A DNA stretch of 64,000 nucleotides, taken from the NCBI GenBank assembly GCA_002281535.1, contig NCGD01000017.1:62001-126000 (forward strand), given 5' to 3'. Of this stretch, positions 45,796 through 53,489 are shown piece by piece. The stretch is from Sphingomonas sp. 28-63-12 (lineage in GTDB: Bacteria; Pseudomonadota; Alphaproteobacteria; Sphingomonadales; Sphingomonadaceae). Both the position numbers and the translations under genes were made by a program. The notes below the pieces were generated by a model, which made no database searches, was not told the origin of the DNA, and worked only from the letters and a program-made list of their open reading frames with translations. Each line of letters opens with the position of its first letter. The stretch's first letter is position 1.

Positions 45796-46563
45796 ATGCT
45801 CAGCGATGCGAAGGTTCGCGCCGCTAAGGCGCGGGATCGATCCGACAAGATTTCCAATACCAACCGGCTCTTTCTGCTCGTCACGCCCAGCGGCGGCAAG
45901 CTGTAGCGCCGGAACTATTATTACGACGGCAAGCAGAAGAGCATGGCGTTTGGTGCCTATCCGCTCGTCTCGTTGGCCACCGCCCGCGAGAAGGGGAACG
46001 AAGCCTATACTGTCCTCTGCGAAGGGCGGGACCCCGCGGTATTGAAGCGGCTCAAGGTCGAGGTGAACATCAAATCTGGCCGACAGACATTCAAGGGCAC
46101 CGCGCGTGCCTGGCACGAGAATTCGCGGCCGCAATGCGCAAAAGTCCATGCCGCGGATATCATCCGAAGCCTTGAGCGCGACGTTTCCCCGTCGATCGGG
46201 ACCCGGCAGATCGGCCAACTTACCCCGCCGCTGGGGCTCGGCGTCTTGCGCGCGATCGAGGCCGCGGGTCCGATCGCGACCGCCAAGCTGGTCCGGCAGC
46301 GAATTTCCGCCGTATTCGTCTATGTTATTGCCGAAGGCATCGCGCAGACTGATCGGGCCGAGAAGCGCGGCGCAATACGTAAGCGGCTCCACAACGGGCG
46401 CCAGTCCGCGATCGTCGATCTCGTGCCGCTGCGAACGATGATCATCACGGCGGGAGTGTATTATGCCCGCACGATCACGCGGCTGGCAATGCGTTTCCTG
46501 GTGCTGACCGCGGTGTGCCCAAGCGGACTACGCGGTGCAGTATGGGCTGGCCGGAAGTGCTGA
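45796..46563 (+). pseudogene. Tyrosine integrase pseudogene (DUF4102/P4-type)
   Basis: From ATG 45796 the frame reads MLSDAKVRAAKARDRSDKISNTNRLFLLVTPSGGKL, then TAG at 45904-45906 where relatives have Trp, then RRNYYYDGKQKSMAFGAYPLVSLATAREKGNEA, the DUF4102 N-terminal domain of P4-like integrases. The core-binding region follows (ARAWHENSRPQCAKVHAADIIRSLERDVSPSIG). The protein ends soon after LTAVCPSGLRGA, which holds the first catalytic Arg; the His-x-x-Arg and Tyr motifs are gone. It lies next to the tRNA-Ser-like sequence, the usual target of such integrases. Confidence 0.8.
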
Positions 46564-46578
46564 TATGCGCGCCGGGCG

Positions 46579-46716
46579 TTGGCGCTTATTTGCCCTTGGG
46601 CATCCCGCCAGCGGGGGACCCGGCGGCGCTGGGGCATCGTTGCACTTGTTGTCGGCACGGCGCTGACTCTCGGGATCACCATAATGGTTGGTAGAGGCGG
46701 CTGCGCACCCGCCTGA
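46579..46716 (+). CDS. Possible small membrane peptide or remnant
   Basis: Same frame as the integrase remnant just after its stop; a TTG start would give about 45 residues with one hydrophobic segment (WGIVALVVGTALTLGITIMVG) after a basic stretch (RQRGTRRR). No ribosome site is obvious. It may be part of the decayed element rather than a working gene. The rest of 46564-46743 shows nothing recognisable. Confidence 0.25.
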   Translation: MALICPWASRQRGTRRRWGIVALVVGTALTLGITIMVGRGGCAPA

Positions 46717-46743
46717 TTCTGTTCGCTCGTAGCGCGGCAGAAA

Positions 46744-47280
46744 CTACCGGCCAACCAGCGCGGCAACCCCGAAAAATGGATCGGGATTGTAGAGTGCTTG
46801 CCAGATCGACAGATAGAGCCCTGCAAAGGCCCCCCAGCAGGTCAGCGGCACCATCAGCCATGCCGATTGGCGGTCGTGACGCCACAGTAACAACACCTCG
46901 GCTAGCGCCAGGGCGAAGATCAGCAGGGTCAACAGACCGCCGAGGATCGGGCTCGACGCGCCGAAAAAGGCGGCGGGAAAAACAAGGAAATCCAGCCAGA
47001 ACGCAGTCTGCAGGCCGATATGCAGAGATCGCCGTGGCAATGCTGCGGCGTTGAGGATCCGCAACCCTGCCCAGATGGTGCAGATGTTGAGGAACATCCA
47101 TACGATCGGAAAGACAAAACCCGGCGGGCGCAGCGGTGGCACCAGAAAGCCGGGGAATAATTCTTCGCGCCAGCCGATCATCAGACCAGGCAGGTTGACG
47201 ACCAGCAGAAACAGCGCACCGATCCACCAGGCAAAGCGGGCGCGGTGTGGGGTAGCGCGCGCGCCTGTTGTCGATATCAT
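46744..47280 (-). CDS. TspO/MBR-family membrane protein
   Basis: A 178-residue protein with five hydrophobic helices, of the tryptophan-rich sensory protein/peripheral benzodiazepine receptor family, which binds porphyrins and related ligands. Key segment: LRPPGFVFPIVWMFLNICTIWAGLRIL, corresponding to the family PPGWVFPIVW motif, and VPLTCWGAFAGLYLSIWQALYNPD at the end. It is divergent from a TetR gene with a perfect inverted repeat between them, so local repression by that regulator is likely. Confidence 0.85.
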   Translation of the reverse strand: MISTTGARATPHRARFAWWIGALFLLVVNLPGLMIGWREELFPGFLVPPLRPPGFVFPIVWMFLNICTIWAGLRILNAAALPRRSLHIGLQTAFWLDFLVFPAAFFGASSPILGGLLTLLIFALALAEVLLLWRHDRQSAWLMVPLTCWGAFAGLYLSIWQALYNPDPFFGVAALVGR

Positions 47281-47304
47281 GATAGCCTCTTAGATGACAT
47301 TAAC

Positions 47305-47320
47305 TGGTACATACGTACCA
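47305..47320. promoter_or_regulatory. Perfect inverted repeat, likely TetR operator
   Basis: TGGTAC-ATAC-GTACCA, six-base arms with a four-base spacer, in the 108-base divergent region between the TspO-type gene (start 47280) and the TetR gene (start 47389). It lies 24 bases before the TspO start. Position and symmetry suggest an operator for the neighbouring TetR protein. Confidence 0.6.
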
Positions 47321-47388
47321 CGATATATGGTCAAGTCAACCTGTCCCGATCGGATAGATCGGACTGAAACGATGGAAACGATACGACA

Positions 47389-48033
47389 ATGGGGCGCGCC
47401 ATCGGGGCAGTCGGCAAAAACCACGCAGCGAAGCGGCTTGAGCTATTGGCGCGCCTGACGACCAGGCTAACCGAGGCCGAGGCGATGCACGCCTCCTATC
47501 GCGAGCTTGCAGCGTCGGCGGGCGTGTCGCTGTCGACTCTGCAGCATTATTTCGGCAAACGCGACGATATCGTGGCCGCAGTGCTGCAACAGGCGCATCA
47601 AGATGCCGCCCCCTATATCGCCGCATTGGCAACGCCGCAGGCGACGCTTGACGCCACGGTCCACCTCGCGCTGGCCCAATTGAATCTTGGCTTTACCGCA
47701 TTTGGCGTCGGCGCGATTCATGCACTTGCGCTGGTCGAGGGCCTGCGCAACGCGGTAATCGGGCCGGTCACGGTCGACGCCGTGCTCGAGCCGTCGATCG
47801 CCGCGCTAGCCACCAGCCTGGCGGGCCACCAGCAGCGCGGCGAGATGCGGCCGGACATTGCGCCGCGCCACGCCGCGATCATGCTGATCGCGCCGCCATT
47901 GCTGTTGCTCCTGCACCAGCACGAACTGGGTGGCGCACGCGACCATCCGGTCGAGATCGACGCGTTCCTTACCGCCCATGCCAGCACATTTCTGCGCGCG
48001 CATGCTGCAACGCCTGCCACATCGGGAGATTGA
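47389..48033 (+). CDS. TetR/AcrR-family regulator 1
   Basis: A 214-residue TetR protein. The N-terminal HTH is RLELLARLTTRLTEAEAMHASYRELAASAGVSLSTLQHYFGKRDDIVAAVLQQA; the C-terminal ligand domain is all-helical with a hydrophobic stretch (IMLIAPPLLLLLHQHELGGARDH). It is divergent from the TspO-type gene and converges on a serine hydrolase gene, 13 bases apart. Probable autorepressor acting at the inverted repeat 47305-47320. Confidence 0.9.
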   Translation: MGRAIGAVGKNHAAKRLELLARLTTRLTEAEAMHASYRELAASAGVSLSTLQHYFGKRDDIVAAVLQQAHQDAAPYIAALATPQATLDATVHLALAQLNLGFTAFGVGAIHALALVEGLRNAVIGPVTVDAVLEPSIAALATSLAGHQQRGEMRPDIAPRHAAIMLIAPPLLLLLHQHELGGARDHPVEIDAFLTAHASTFLRAHAATPATSGD

Positions 48034-48046
48034 TCTGGCCGCCCAG

Positions 48047-49231
48047 TCAGGGGCGCTGCGCGATCGCCAGGTCGCCGGCTATTGCCATGATCGCACGCGC
48101 GCGCTGGTGCGCCACTGCGCCGGCGGCGTTGATCGAGACGACGAAGCCGGCCTTTGCGGCCGGGCACCAAAAGGCTGCCGTCCCCCAATGGCCTTTATGC
48201 CCCCAGCACCGCGTCTTGCCGACCGCGATTGGTTCTATGCCAAGGCCATAGCCGATGCCTTCCTCGGGGGGCACCGGCCGGGTAGCCGGCGCCAGCATTA
48301 GCGCCAGCGTCTTGGGGCTATCGAAGACGCGTCCATCGAGCAGAGCCTGGAAGAAGGTCATGACGTCGCCAGCAGTGGCGACGAGACCGCCACCACCATG
48401 GATGTCGAAACTGGGGTTGATTGCGGCGGTGTCGACCCCATCCTGATAGGCATGCGCCCGGTTGGATGGGATTGCCGTGACGATGCCGTCGGGCACCGGC
48501 TCCCAATAGCTGTGATTGATCCCCAGTCGCGCAAAGCCGATCAGGGCCGGTACGGCGTCGCCCAATGACTGGCCGGTGCTGCGCTCTATAATCTCGCCGA
48601 TCAGCACATAGCCGGCATCACTATAGGCATAACTGGTATCGGGTGCGGCCAGCGGCGGGCCGTCTTCCATCGTCATCGCGATCTGTTCGGCCGGCGTCCA
48701 GCGATGGCCAGGGTCACTACCAACCGCCGTGTAATATGCGGCGGTCGTCGCATAATCGCGCAGCCCGGCGCGGTGAGTCAGCAAATTGGCAATCGTGATC
48801 CCGTCCGGATCATAGCCACCGCGCCGCAGCAGCGCAATCATTGGCGGGGACAGCCGATCAGCGATGCGATCGCCGAGATTGAGCCGGTGCTGCTCGACCA
48901 GCCGCAGCAGCGCGGCCGCGACATAGGTTTTGGTCACGCTGGCAATCCGGAATTCGTCGGCCGTGGCCAGCGCCGAGCCGCCCTTCGCGCGAACCCCAAT
49001 AACATGAGTCCAGTCGGGCTTGCCGGCATGGCGGACCAGCACGATCGCGCCCGGCACTTCGGGGCTGTTCGTCGCAACCGAATCGATTCGATCGGTCGCG
49101 GTGGTTGCTGGATGCGCATAAGCGCCAATCGAGGCGGACGCCGCCGCAACCGACAGCAGCAGCCACCGAACGCCGGGGGCCAGCATTCCTTGGCCAGCCT
49201 GTCGCTGATAGGCATTTTGCCGCTTGGTCAT
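48047..49231 (-). CDS. Secreted serine hydrolase, class C beta-lactamase fold
   Basis: A 394-residue exported hydrolase (hydrophobic leader WLLLSVAAASASIGAYAHP after a basic start; ATG for Met16 is an alternative). The active-site set is visible: S98-V-T-K101 in FRIASVTKTY, Y203-S-D in YAYSDAGYVL, and HKGHWG near residue 360 at the place of the third motif. Such proteins are esterases, D-aminopeptidases or D,D-peptidases more often than true beta-lactamases. A probable TetR operator lies 22 bases upstream, linking it to the acyl-CoA ligase operon. Confidence 0.9.
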   Translation of the reverse strand: MTKRQNAYQRQAGQGMLAPGVRWLLLSVAAASASIGAYAHPATTATDRIDSVATNSPEVPGAIVLVRHAGKPDWTHVIGVRAKGGSALATADEFRIASVTKTYVAAALLRLVEQHRLNLGDRIADRLSPPMIALLRRGGYDPDGITIANLLTHRAGLRDYATTAAYYTAVGSDPGHRWTPAEQIAMTMEDGPPLAAPDTSYAYSDAGYVLIGEIIERSTGQSLGDAVPALIGFARLGINHSYWEPVPDGIVTAIPSNRAHAYQDGVDTAAINPSFDIHGGGGLVATAGDVMTFFQALLDGRVFDSPKTLALMLAPATRPVPPEEGIGYGLGIEPIAVGKTRCWGHKGHWGTAAFWCPAAKAGFVVSINAAGAVAHQRARAIMAIAGDLAIAQRP

Positions 49232-49253
49232 CTGGCTCGCTCCACTCCGAAAT

Positions 49254-49273
49254 TTATGAACTCCACGTCATAA
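49254..49273. promoter_or_regulatory. TetR operator candidate, site A
   Basis: TTATGAACTCCACGTCATAA: six-base inverted arms TTATGA/TCATAA with an eight-base spacer, upstream of the serine hydrolase start. It matches site B (50123-50142) at 14 of 20 positions, including the whole TATGAA and CGTCATAA ends. Confidence 0.65.
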
Positions 49274-49318
49274 TTAAATATCGGCCGCGGGGATGCAAGC
49301 GCGTTCAAGATCGGGAAA

Positions 49319-50038
49319 TCAGCCCGCAGGCAGGAAATCCAGCGCCAACGGGGCTTCGGAGGGATCGGGGGAGGCGCCGTAGAGCAGCCGATACCACAGG
49401 ACCGACAGCGTCTGGGCCAGGCGTTCACGACTGCGGGCCATGTCGCGCAAGTCGGCATTGTCATAGGAGACAATGCTCAGCAGCATCGAATCGATCATTG
49501 CCTGTGCGGCATGAGCGGTGATGATCCGGGCGGCGTCACTGCGCATGTCATCAGGCGCGCGGTGTGCCATGCCGACGGCGATGCGCCGGGCGACGAGACT
49601 GTTCATGTCGAGCCAGATGGCGCGCGCATCGGGCAGTTGATCGAGGATCTGAACGACCGCCCGGATCATGCCACCACTGTCGAGCATGATGTCGATATAG
49701 CGCCTAAGCGTATGTAAAACAGCGGCGAAATCACCAGCGGGTGCGCGCTCGGCGTAGATGGTGCCGATCGCCTCCTTGCACGCGGTGCGGAAGAGTTCGA
49801 TGGCCAGCTCGTCCTTGTCGCGGAAATAAATGTAGAAAACCCCGCTCGACAGCCCGGCCTGAGCGGCCACATCGCTGACCCGTATGGCGTGATAGCCGTC
49901 TCGTTCAAGCAGGATCCGACCGCTATCGAGCAGCCGCTGGCGCGTCCGCTCGCCCTTTGACAGCCCAGCATCGGGATTGTCGGTGGCCAGCCTACCGGGG
50001 GCAATGGCCTTGCGTCGTCCTTTGGTCAACGTCGCCAA
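49319..50038 (-). CDS. TetR/AcrR-family regulator 2
   Basis: A 239-residue TetR protein with a ~25-residue basic N-terminal extension. HTH: RTRQRLLDSGRILLERDGYHAIRVSDVAAQAGLSSGVFYIYFRDKDELAIELF. The C-terminal ligand domain is helical (YIDIMLDSGGMIRAVVQILDQLPDARAIWLDMNS). The gene lies between two near-identical inverted repeats: site A before the serine hydrolase and site B before the divergent MaoC operon. It is thus a good candidate to control both units and itself, perhaps in response to an acyl-CoA or acyl compound. Confidence 0.92.
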   Translation of the reverse strand: MATLTKGRRKAIAPGRLATDNPDAGLSKGERTRQRLLDSGRILLERDGYHAIRVSDVAAQAGLSSGVFYIYFRDKDELAIELFRTACKEAIGTIYAERAPAGDFAAVLHTLRRYIDIMLDSGGMIRAVVQILDQLPDARAIWLDMNSLVARRIAVGMAHRAPDDMRSDAARIITAHAAQAMIDSMLLSIVSYDNADLRDMARSRERLAQTLSVLWYRLLYGASPDPSEAPLALDFLPAG

Positions 50039-50122
50039 GGAGGTCCTTTCTGAAGCTCGTTGCGGCAGCTTACCGGAAGTTGGCGGCGAAGTTCAACGCC
50101 TACTCTTGCGGCAGCATAAAAA

Positions 50123-50142
50123 ATATGAATATGGCGTCATAA
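50123..50142. promoter_or_regulatory. TetR operator candidate, site B
   Basis: ATATGAATATGGCGTCATAA: arms TATGA/TCATA with eight-base spacer, 24 bases before the MaoC start and 84 bases before the tetR start on the other strand, in their shared promoter region. Pairs with site A. Confidence 0.65.
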
Positions 50143-50166
50143 AGATAGTATAAAGCGGAGCACTTG

Positions 50167-50649
50167 ATGGACGCCGGAATTCCTTTTGCAATCGGCGCGC
50201 CGATTGGGCCATCGGCCTGGGTGCAGCTGACCCAGGCGATGATCGATCGCTTTGGCGAAGTGACGCTCGATCCCGATCCGATGCACATCGATCCCGATTG
50301 GGCGCGGGCGCACAGCCCGTTCGGCGGGACGATCGCCTATGGCTTTCAAACGATGTCAATGCTCACCCATCTGCTTTACAGCGCCGCCGGCGAGGCCAAG
50401 AAGGACGATCCCGCCCGCTTCGGATCGTTCATCAACTATGGCATGAATCGGGTCAGGCTGATCAACCCGGTGCCTGCTGACAGCCGGATTCGCGCGACCT
50501 TCACCCCGGCCTCAACCCGCAGCGATGACCGTGGCCGCCAGATCGTGGTGTTCGACTGCGTCGTCGAGCGCGAGAATAGCGATCGTCCGGCGCTGGTAGG
50601 GGAATGGGTGTCGCTGTGGCTTCCGCCCGAAAGCAAGGTCGGCCAGTGA
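50167..50649 (+). CDS. MaoC-family (R)-specific enoyl-CoA hydratase-like protein
   Basis: A 160-residue single-hotdog protein. It has the MaoC active-site region LTQAMIDRFGEVTLDPDPMHIDPDWARAHSPFGGTIAYGFQTMSML, with the catalytic Asp/His placed as in the D-x4-H hydratase motif. It probably hydrates or dehydrates an acyl-CoA. ATG 50167 follows CGGAG. It is the first gene of an overlapping operon: its stop overlaps the transporter GTG (GTGA), and the acyl-CoA ligase follows, which suits a short acyl-CoA pathway. Site B precedes it. Confidence 0.88.
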   Translation: MDAGIPFAIGAPIGPSAWVQLTQAMIDRFGEVTLDPDPMHIDPDWARAHSPFGGTIAYGFQTMSMLTHLLYSAAGEAKKDDPARFGSFINYGMNRVRLINPVPADSRIRATFTPASTRSDDRGRQIVVFDCVVERENSDRPALVGEWVSLWLPPESKVGQ

Positions 50650-51917
50650 GTCGTTCGCGCGACCTGCAATATGCCCTTGGGGGCGCGGCCAGCGGACTGG
50701 CCTCGACCGTGCCGAGCGCGCTGCTGCTCTATTTCAGCACATCGGTGCTCGGGCTGGCGCCGGCGATCGTCGCGCTCATCCTGTTGCTGCCCAAGTTGCT
50801 CGCGATCATCGGTGATCCGCTTTGTGGCCAGTTGTTTGATCGCCTCGGTCAACGCCCGACGGCGCGGGCGATGCTGCTGGCGGCGGGCGGTACCGTAATG
50901 ATCGCCGGGCTGGCCTTGGTGTTTGCGCCGCCCGTGCTGGCAACGCTAGAAGCGACCGCATGGTGGCTCGCGATCGCCTATCTGGTGTTTTGCGGCGGCT
51001 ATTCGGCTTTCTCGGTGGCGCATATCGCGGGGCCGGCGGTTCTTTCCCGCAGCGCGGTGCACCGCGCCCGGTTGGTGGGCTGGCGCATGACGTCGGTGTT
51101 AATCGGCATCCTGATTGGTGCCGCGGGGGCGCCTTTGATCGTATCGGCAAGCGGCGGCGGGCGCTTTGGCTATGCCGTGATGGCCTTTGTGTCGGGTTGC
51201 GTGATCGCCCTGCTGATGATCGGCCCGGCGCGCGTTTATGAGCGCCGCCGTTTTGCATCATCACCGCGATCCGATGTCACAGCGCCGCTATGGGCGGCAT
51301 TCGGCGTTCCCGACTTTCGCAGGCTGGCGATGGGCTATGCCTTGATGATGGCGGCCGTGTCGGCCTTGACCGCAGCCACTCCTTATTGGGTGATCCAGCG
51401 CGGCGGCGAAGGCGATGTCGGCGTGTTGCTCGGACTGTTGTTGCTGACGAGTATCGCCACGGCACCGTTGTGGAGCCTGATCTGTCGATGGCGCGGCGAA
51501 CGCTTCGGCTATCGGTTGATGTTGTCGGGGTATCTGGGGCTGCCGGTGCTGCTCGGCTATGTGCTGGCAACGGGCGGCGCATGGCTGGGGCTGACAATCA
51601 GCTATGTCGGGCTGGGCGCTGCCTTTGGCGGGCTGCAGGTCGTGTCGTTTACGATGCTCGCCGGCCTGTCGAGCGCCGCCACGGTCGCTGCCGGCCAGCC
51701 GATGGACGGTGTCATCACCGGCGGCTGGACCGCGATGGAAAAGCTCGGGCTGGCGGTTGGCCCCGCGCTTGCGGCTGGATTGCTGGCGTTGACGGGCGGG
51801 CAAGCCGATCTGACCTTCAGCTTTGGCATTGCCGGCCTGCTCGCGCTCGCGGCTGGCATCGGCTGGGTGATTGAGTTGGGCCCGGTTTCACGCCACTCGC
51901 GCAGGATCATGGCATGA
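50646..51917 (+). CDS. MFS transporter, GPH (sugar-cation symporter)-like
   Basis: A 423-residue inner-membrane transporter with 12 predicted helices, resembling the glycoside-pentoside-hexuronide branch: SRSRDLQYALGGAASGLASTVPSALLLYFSTSVLGLAPAIVALILLLPKLLAIIGDPLCGQLFDRLG (GPH-type Asp in helix 2 region) and a second-half VPDFRRLAMGYALMMAAVSALTAATPYWVI. GTG 50646 overlaps the MaoC stop; the stop overlaps the ligase ATG. Substrate is probably the compound, or an acid derived from it, used by this cluster (inference). Confidence 0.88.
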   Translation: MSRSRDLQYALGGAASGLASTVPSALLLYFSTSVLGLAPAIVALILLLPKLLAIIGDPLCGQLFDRLGQRPTARAMLLAAGGTVMIAGLALVFAPPVLATLEATAWWLAIAYLVFCGGYSAFSVAHIAGPAVLSRSAVHRARLVGWRMTSVLIGILIGAAGAPLIVSASGGGRFGYAVMAFVSGCVIALLMIGPARVYERRRFASSPRSDVTAPLWAAFGVPDFRRLAMGYALMMAAVSALTAATPYWVIQRGGEGDVGVLLGLLLLTSIATAPLWSLICRWRGERFGYRLMLSGYLGLPVLLGYVLATGGAWLGLTISYVGLGAAFGGLQVVSFTMLAGLSSAATVAAGQPMDGVITGGWTAMEKLGLAVGPALAAGLLALTGGQADLTFSFGIAGLLALAAGIGWVIELGPVSRHSRRIMA

Positions 51918-53476
51918 CCGCGCAGCTCGATCCCGATCGTGCCTATCGACTGCACGATCTGGTGGCGCATTACGCTGTTGTCACGCCGCTGGCGGAAGCG
52001 TTGGTGCTCGGCGACCGCCGGTTCGACTATGCCGGGCAGGCGGCTGCGATCGATGCCCTTGCTGCGGCAATGATCGCCGCCGGGGTCGCCCGGGGGGACC
52101 GCGTTGCTGCACTTGAGCCGCCAGGGATCGATGCCTGGTTGAGCTTCTTGGCCTGCGCCTCGATCGGGGCGATCTGGGTCGGTCTCAACCCGCGCTATCG
52201 CTGGACCGAATTGCGCCATGTGCTTGGCGATGCTGATCCGACATTGGTGTTCGTTCGGCACGGCTACGCCGATGCGATTGATCCATATGGGCCTGAACTG
52301 GCGGGCAAGCCGCTGGTATGGACTGGCAGTGGCCGGACAGTGTCGCGCGGCTTATTGCTCGATGACTTTCTGGCGATTGGCCGAGCTATAGCGCCGGGCA
52401 TGCTGGCCGCGCGCCGCGCCGCGGTTGCGCCGCGCGACGCTTGTCTGCTGGTCTATACATCGGGCTCGACCGGCACGCCCAAGGGCGCGCTGCTACACCA
52501 TGAGGGGATTGTTGCCTTCGCGCTGCACCAGAATGCAATGTGGCCGGTCGATCCGTTTCGCGTGCTCAACTATCTGCCTGTCAATCATATCGGCTGTATT
52601 GTCGATATCGGCGCGGCGGCACTGGCGGCCGGCGGAGCCATGGTATTTCTTGAACAATTCGATCCGGCGACTTCGCTGGGGCTCATGGCCGCCGAACGGA
52701 TATCAGTCTGGGGATCGGTCCCAAGCGTCTTCCGCATGCAACTTGACGACCCGAGCTTCGTGACGACCAATCTGTCGGCGGTGCAGCTGATCGTCTGGGG
52801 AGGGGCGGCGATGGGGATCGACCTGATCGACACGCTGGCGCGGTTCTGCCCCCGGCTCGCCACCAATTACGGCATGACCGAAACGTCGAGCGCGATTACG
52901 GCACTGGCGCCGACCGATGACCGCGAGCTGCTCGCCGGATCGGTGGGCGAACCATTGTCTGGTGTCGAGGTCAGGCTGGCCGGCGAAGCAGGACCAGTCG
53001 AACAGCCTGAAGTGCCGGGGGAGGTGCTGACCCGGTCGCGGCTCAATTTCCTTGGCTATTGGCGCAATCCGGCAGCGACGGCGGCTGCTTTTGATGCAGA
53101 CGGCTATTTCCGCACCGGCGATGTCGGCATGTGGCGCGAGGATGGCCGGCTGGCATTGGTCGGGCGGACCAAGGAGATGTTTAAATCGGGCGGCTATAAT
53201 GTCTATCCGCTTGAAATCGAGCAGGTGATCGAGGCGCATCCAGCGGTGGCGATGGTGGCCGTGGTCGGCAAGCCCGATCCGCTCTGGCAGGAGGTCGGCT
53301 GCGCCTTTGTCATGCCGCGAGACACCGTTACCGTTGATGGGCTGCTTGACTGGTGCCGCACACGGCTGGCGAATTACAAGATCCCCAAGCAGGTGGTGAT
53401 CGTCGAGATGATGCCGCTGTTGCCGATCGGCAAGATCGACAAGGCAGCGCTCAAACGCCGCGCCGCCTTGTGCTAG
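51914..53476 (+). CDS. AMP-dependent acyl-CoA synthetase/ligase
   Basis: Activates a carboxylic acid to its CoA thioester using ATP. The 520-residue ANL-superfamily product has the P-loop LLVYTSGSTGTPKGALLHHEG, the ATP-binding NYGMTETSSAITAL, YFRTGDVGMWREDGRLALVGRTKEMFKSGGYNVYPLEIEQVI, and the catalytic Lys of LPIGKIDK near the end. It is translationally coupled to the transporter (ATGA). Resembles fatty-acid or aromatic-acid ligases; the specific acid cannot be read from the sequence. Confidence 0.94.
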   Translation: MTAQLDPDRAYRLHDLVAHYAVVTPLAEALVLGDRRFDYAGQAAAIDALAAAMIAAGVARGDRVAALEPPGIDAWLSFLACASIGAIWVGLNPRYRWTELRHVLGDADPTLVFVRHGYADAIDPYGPELAGKPLVWTGSGRTVSRGLLLDDFLAIGRAIAPGMLAARRAAVAPRDACLLVYTSGSTGTPKGALLHHEGIVAFALHQNAMWPVDPFRVLNYLPVNHIGCIVDIGAAALAAGGAMVFLEQFDPATSLGLMAAERISVWGSVPSVFRMQLDDPSFVTTNLSAVQLIVWGGAAMGIDLIDTLARFCPRLATNYGMTETSSAITALAPTDDRELLAGSVGEPLSGVEVRLAGEAGPVEQPEVPGEVLTRSRLNFLGYWRNPAATAAAFDADGYFRTGDVGMWREDGRLALVGRTKEMFKSGGYNVYPLEIEQVIEAHPAVAMVAVVGKPDPLWQEVGCAFVMPRDTVTVDGLLDWCRTRLANYKIPKQVVIVEMMPLLPIGKIDKAALKRRAALC

Positions 53477-53489
53477 GATAGCAGCCATC

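Noticed and set aside
48047-49231. Serine hydrolase plus acylase as a dedicated beta-lactam resistance locus
   Set aside because: SxxK/YxN motifs of class-C-fold proteins are shared with esterases and peptidases, and nothing in the locus (no AmpR, no PBP gene) points to antibiotic resistance.
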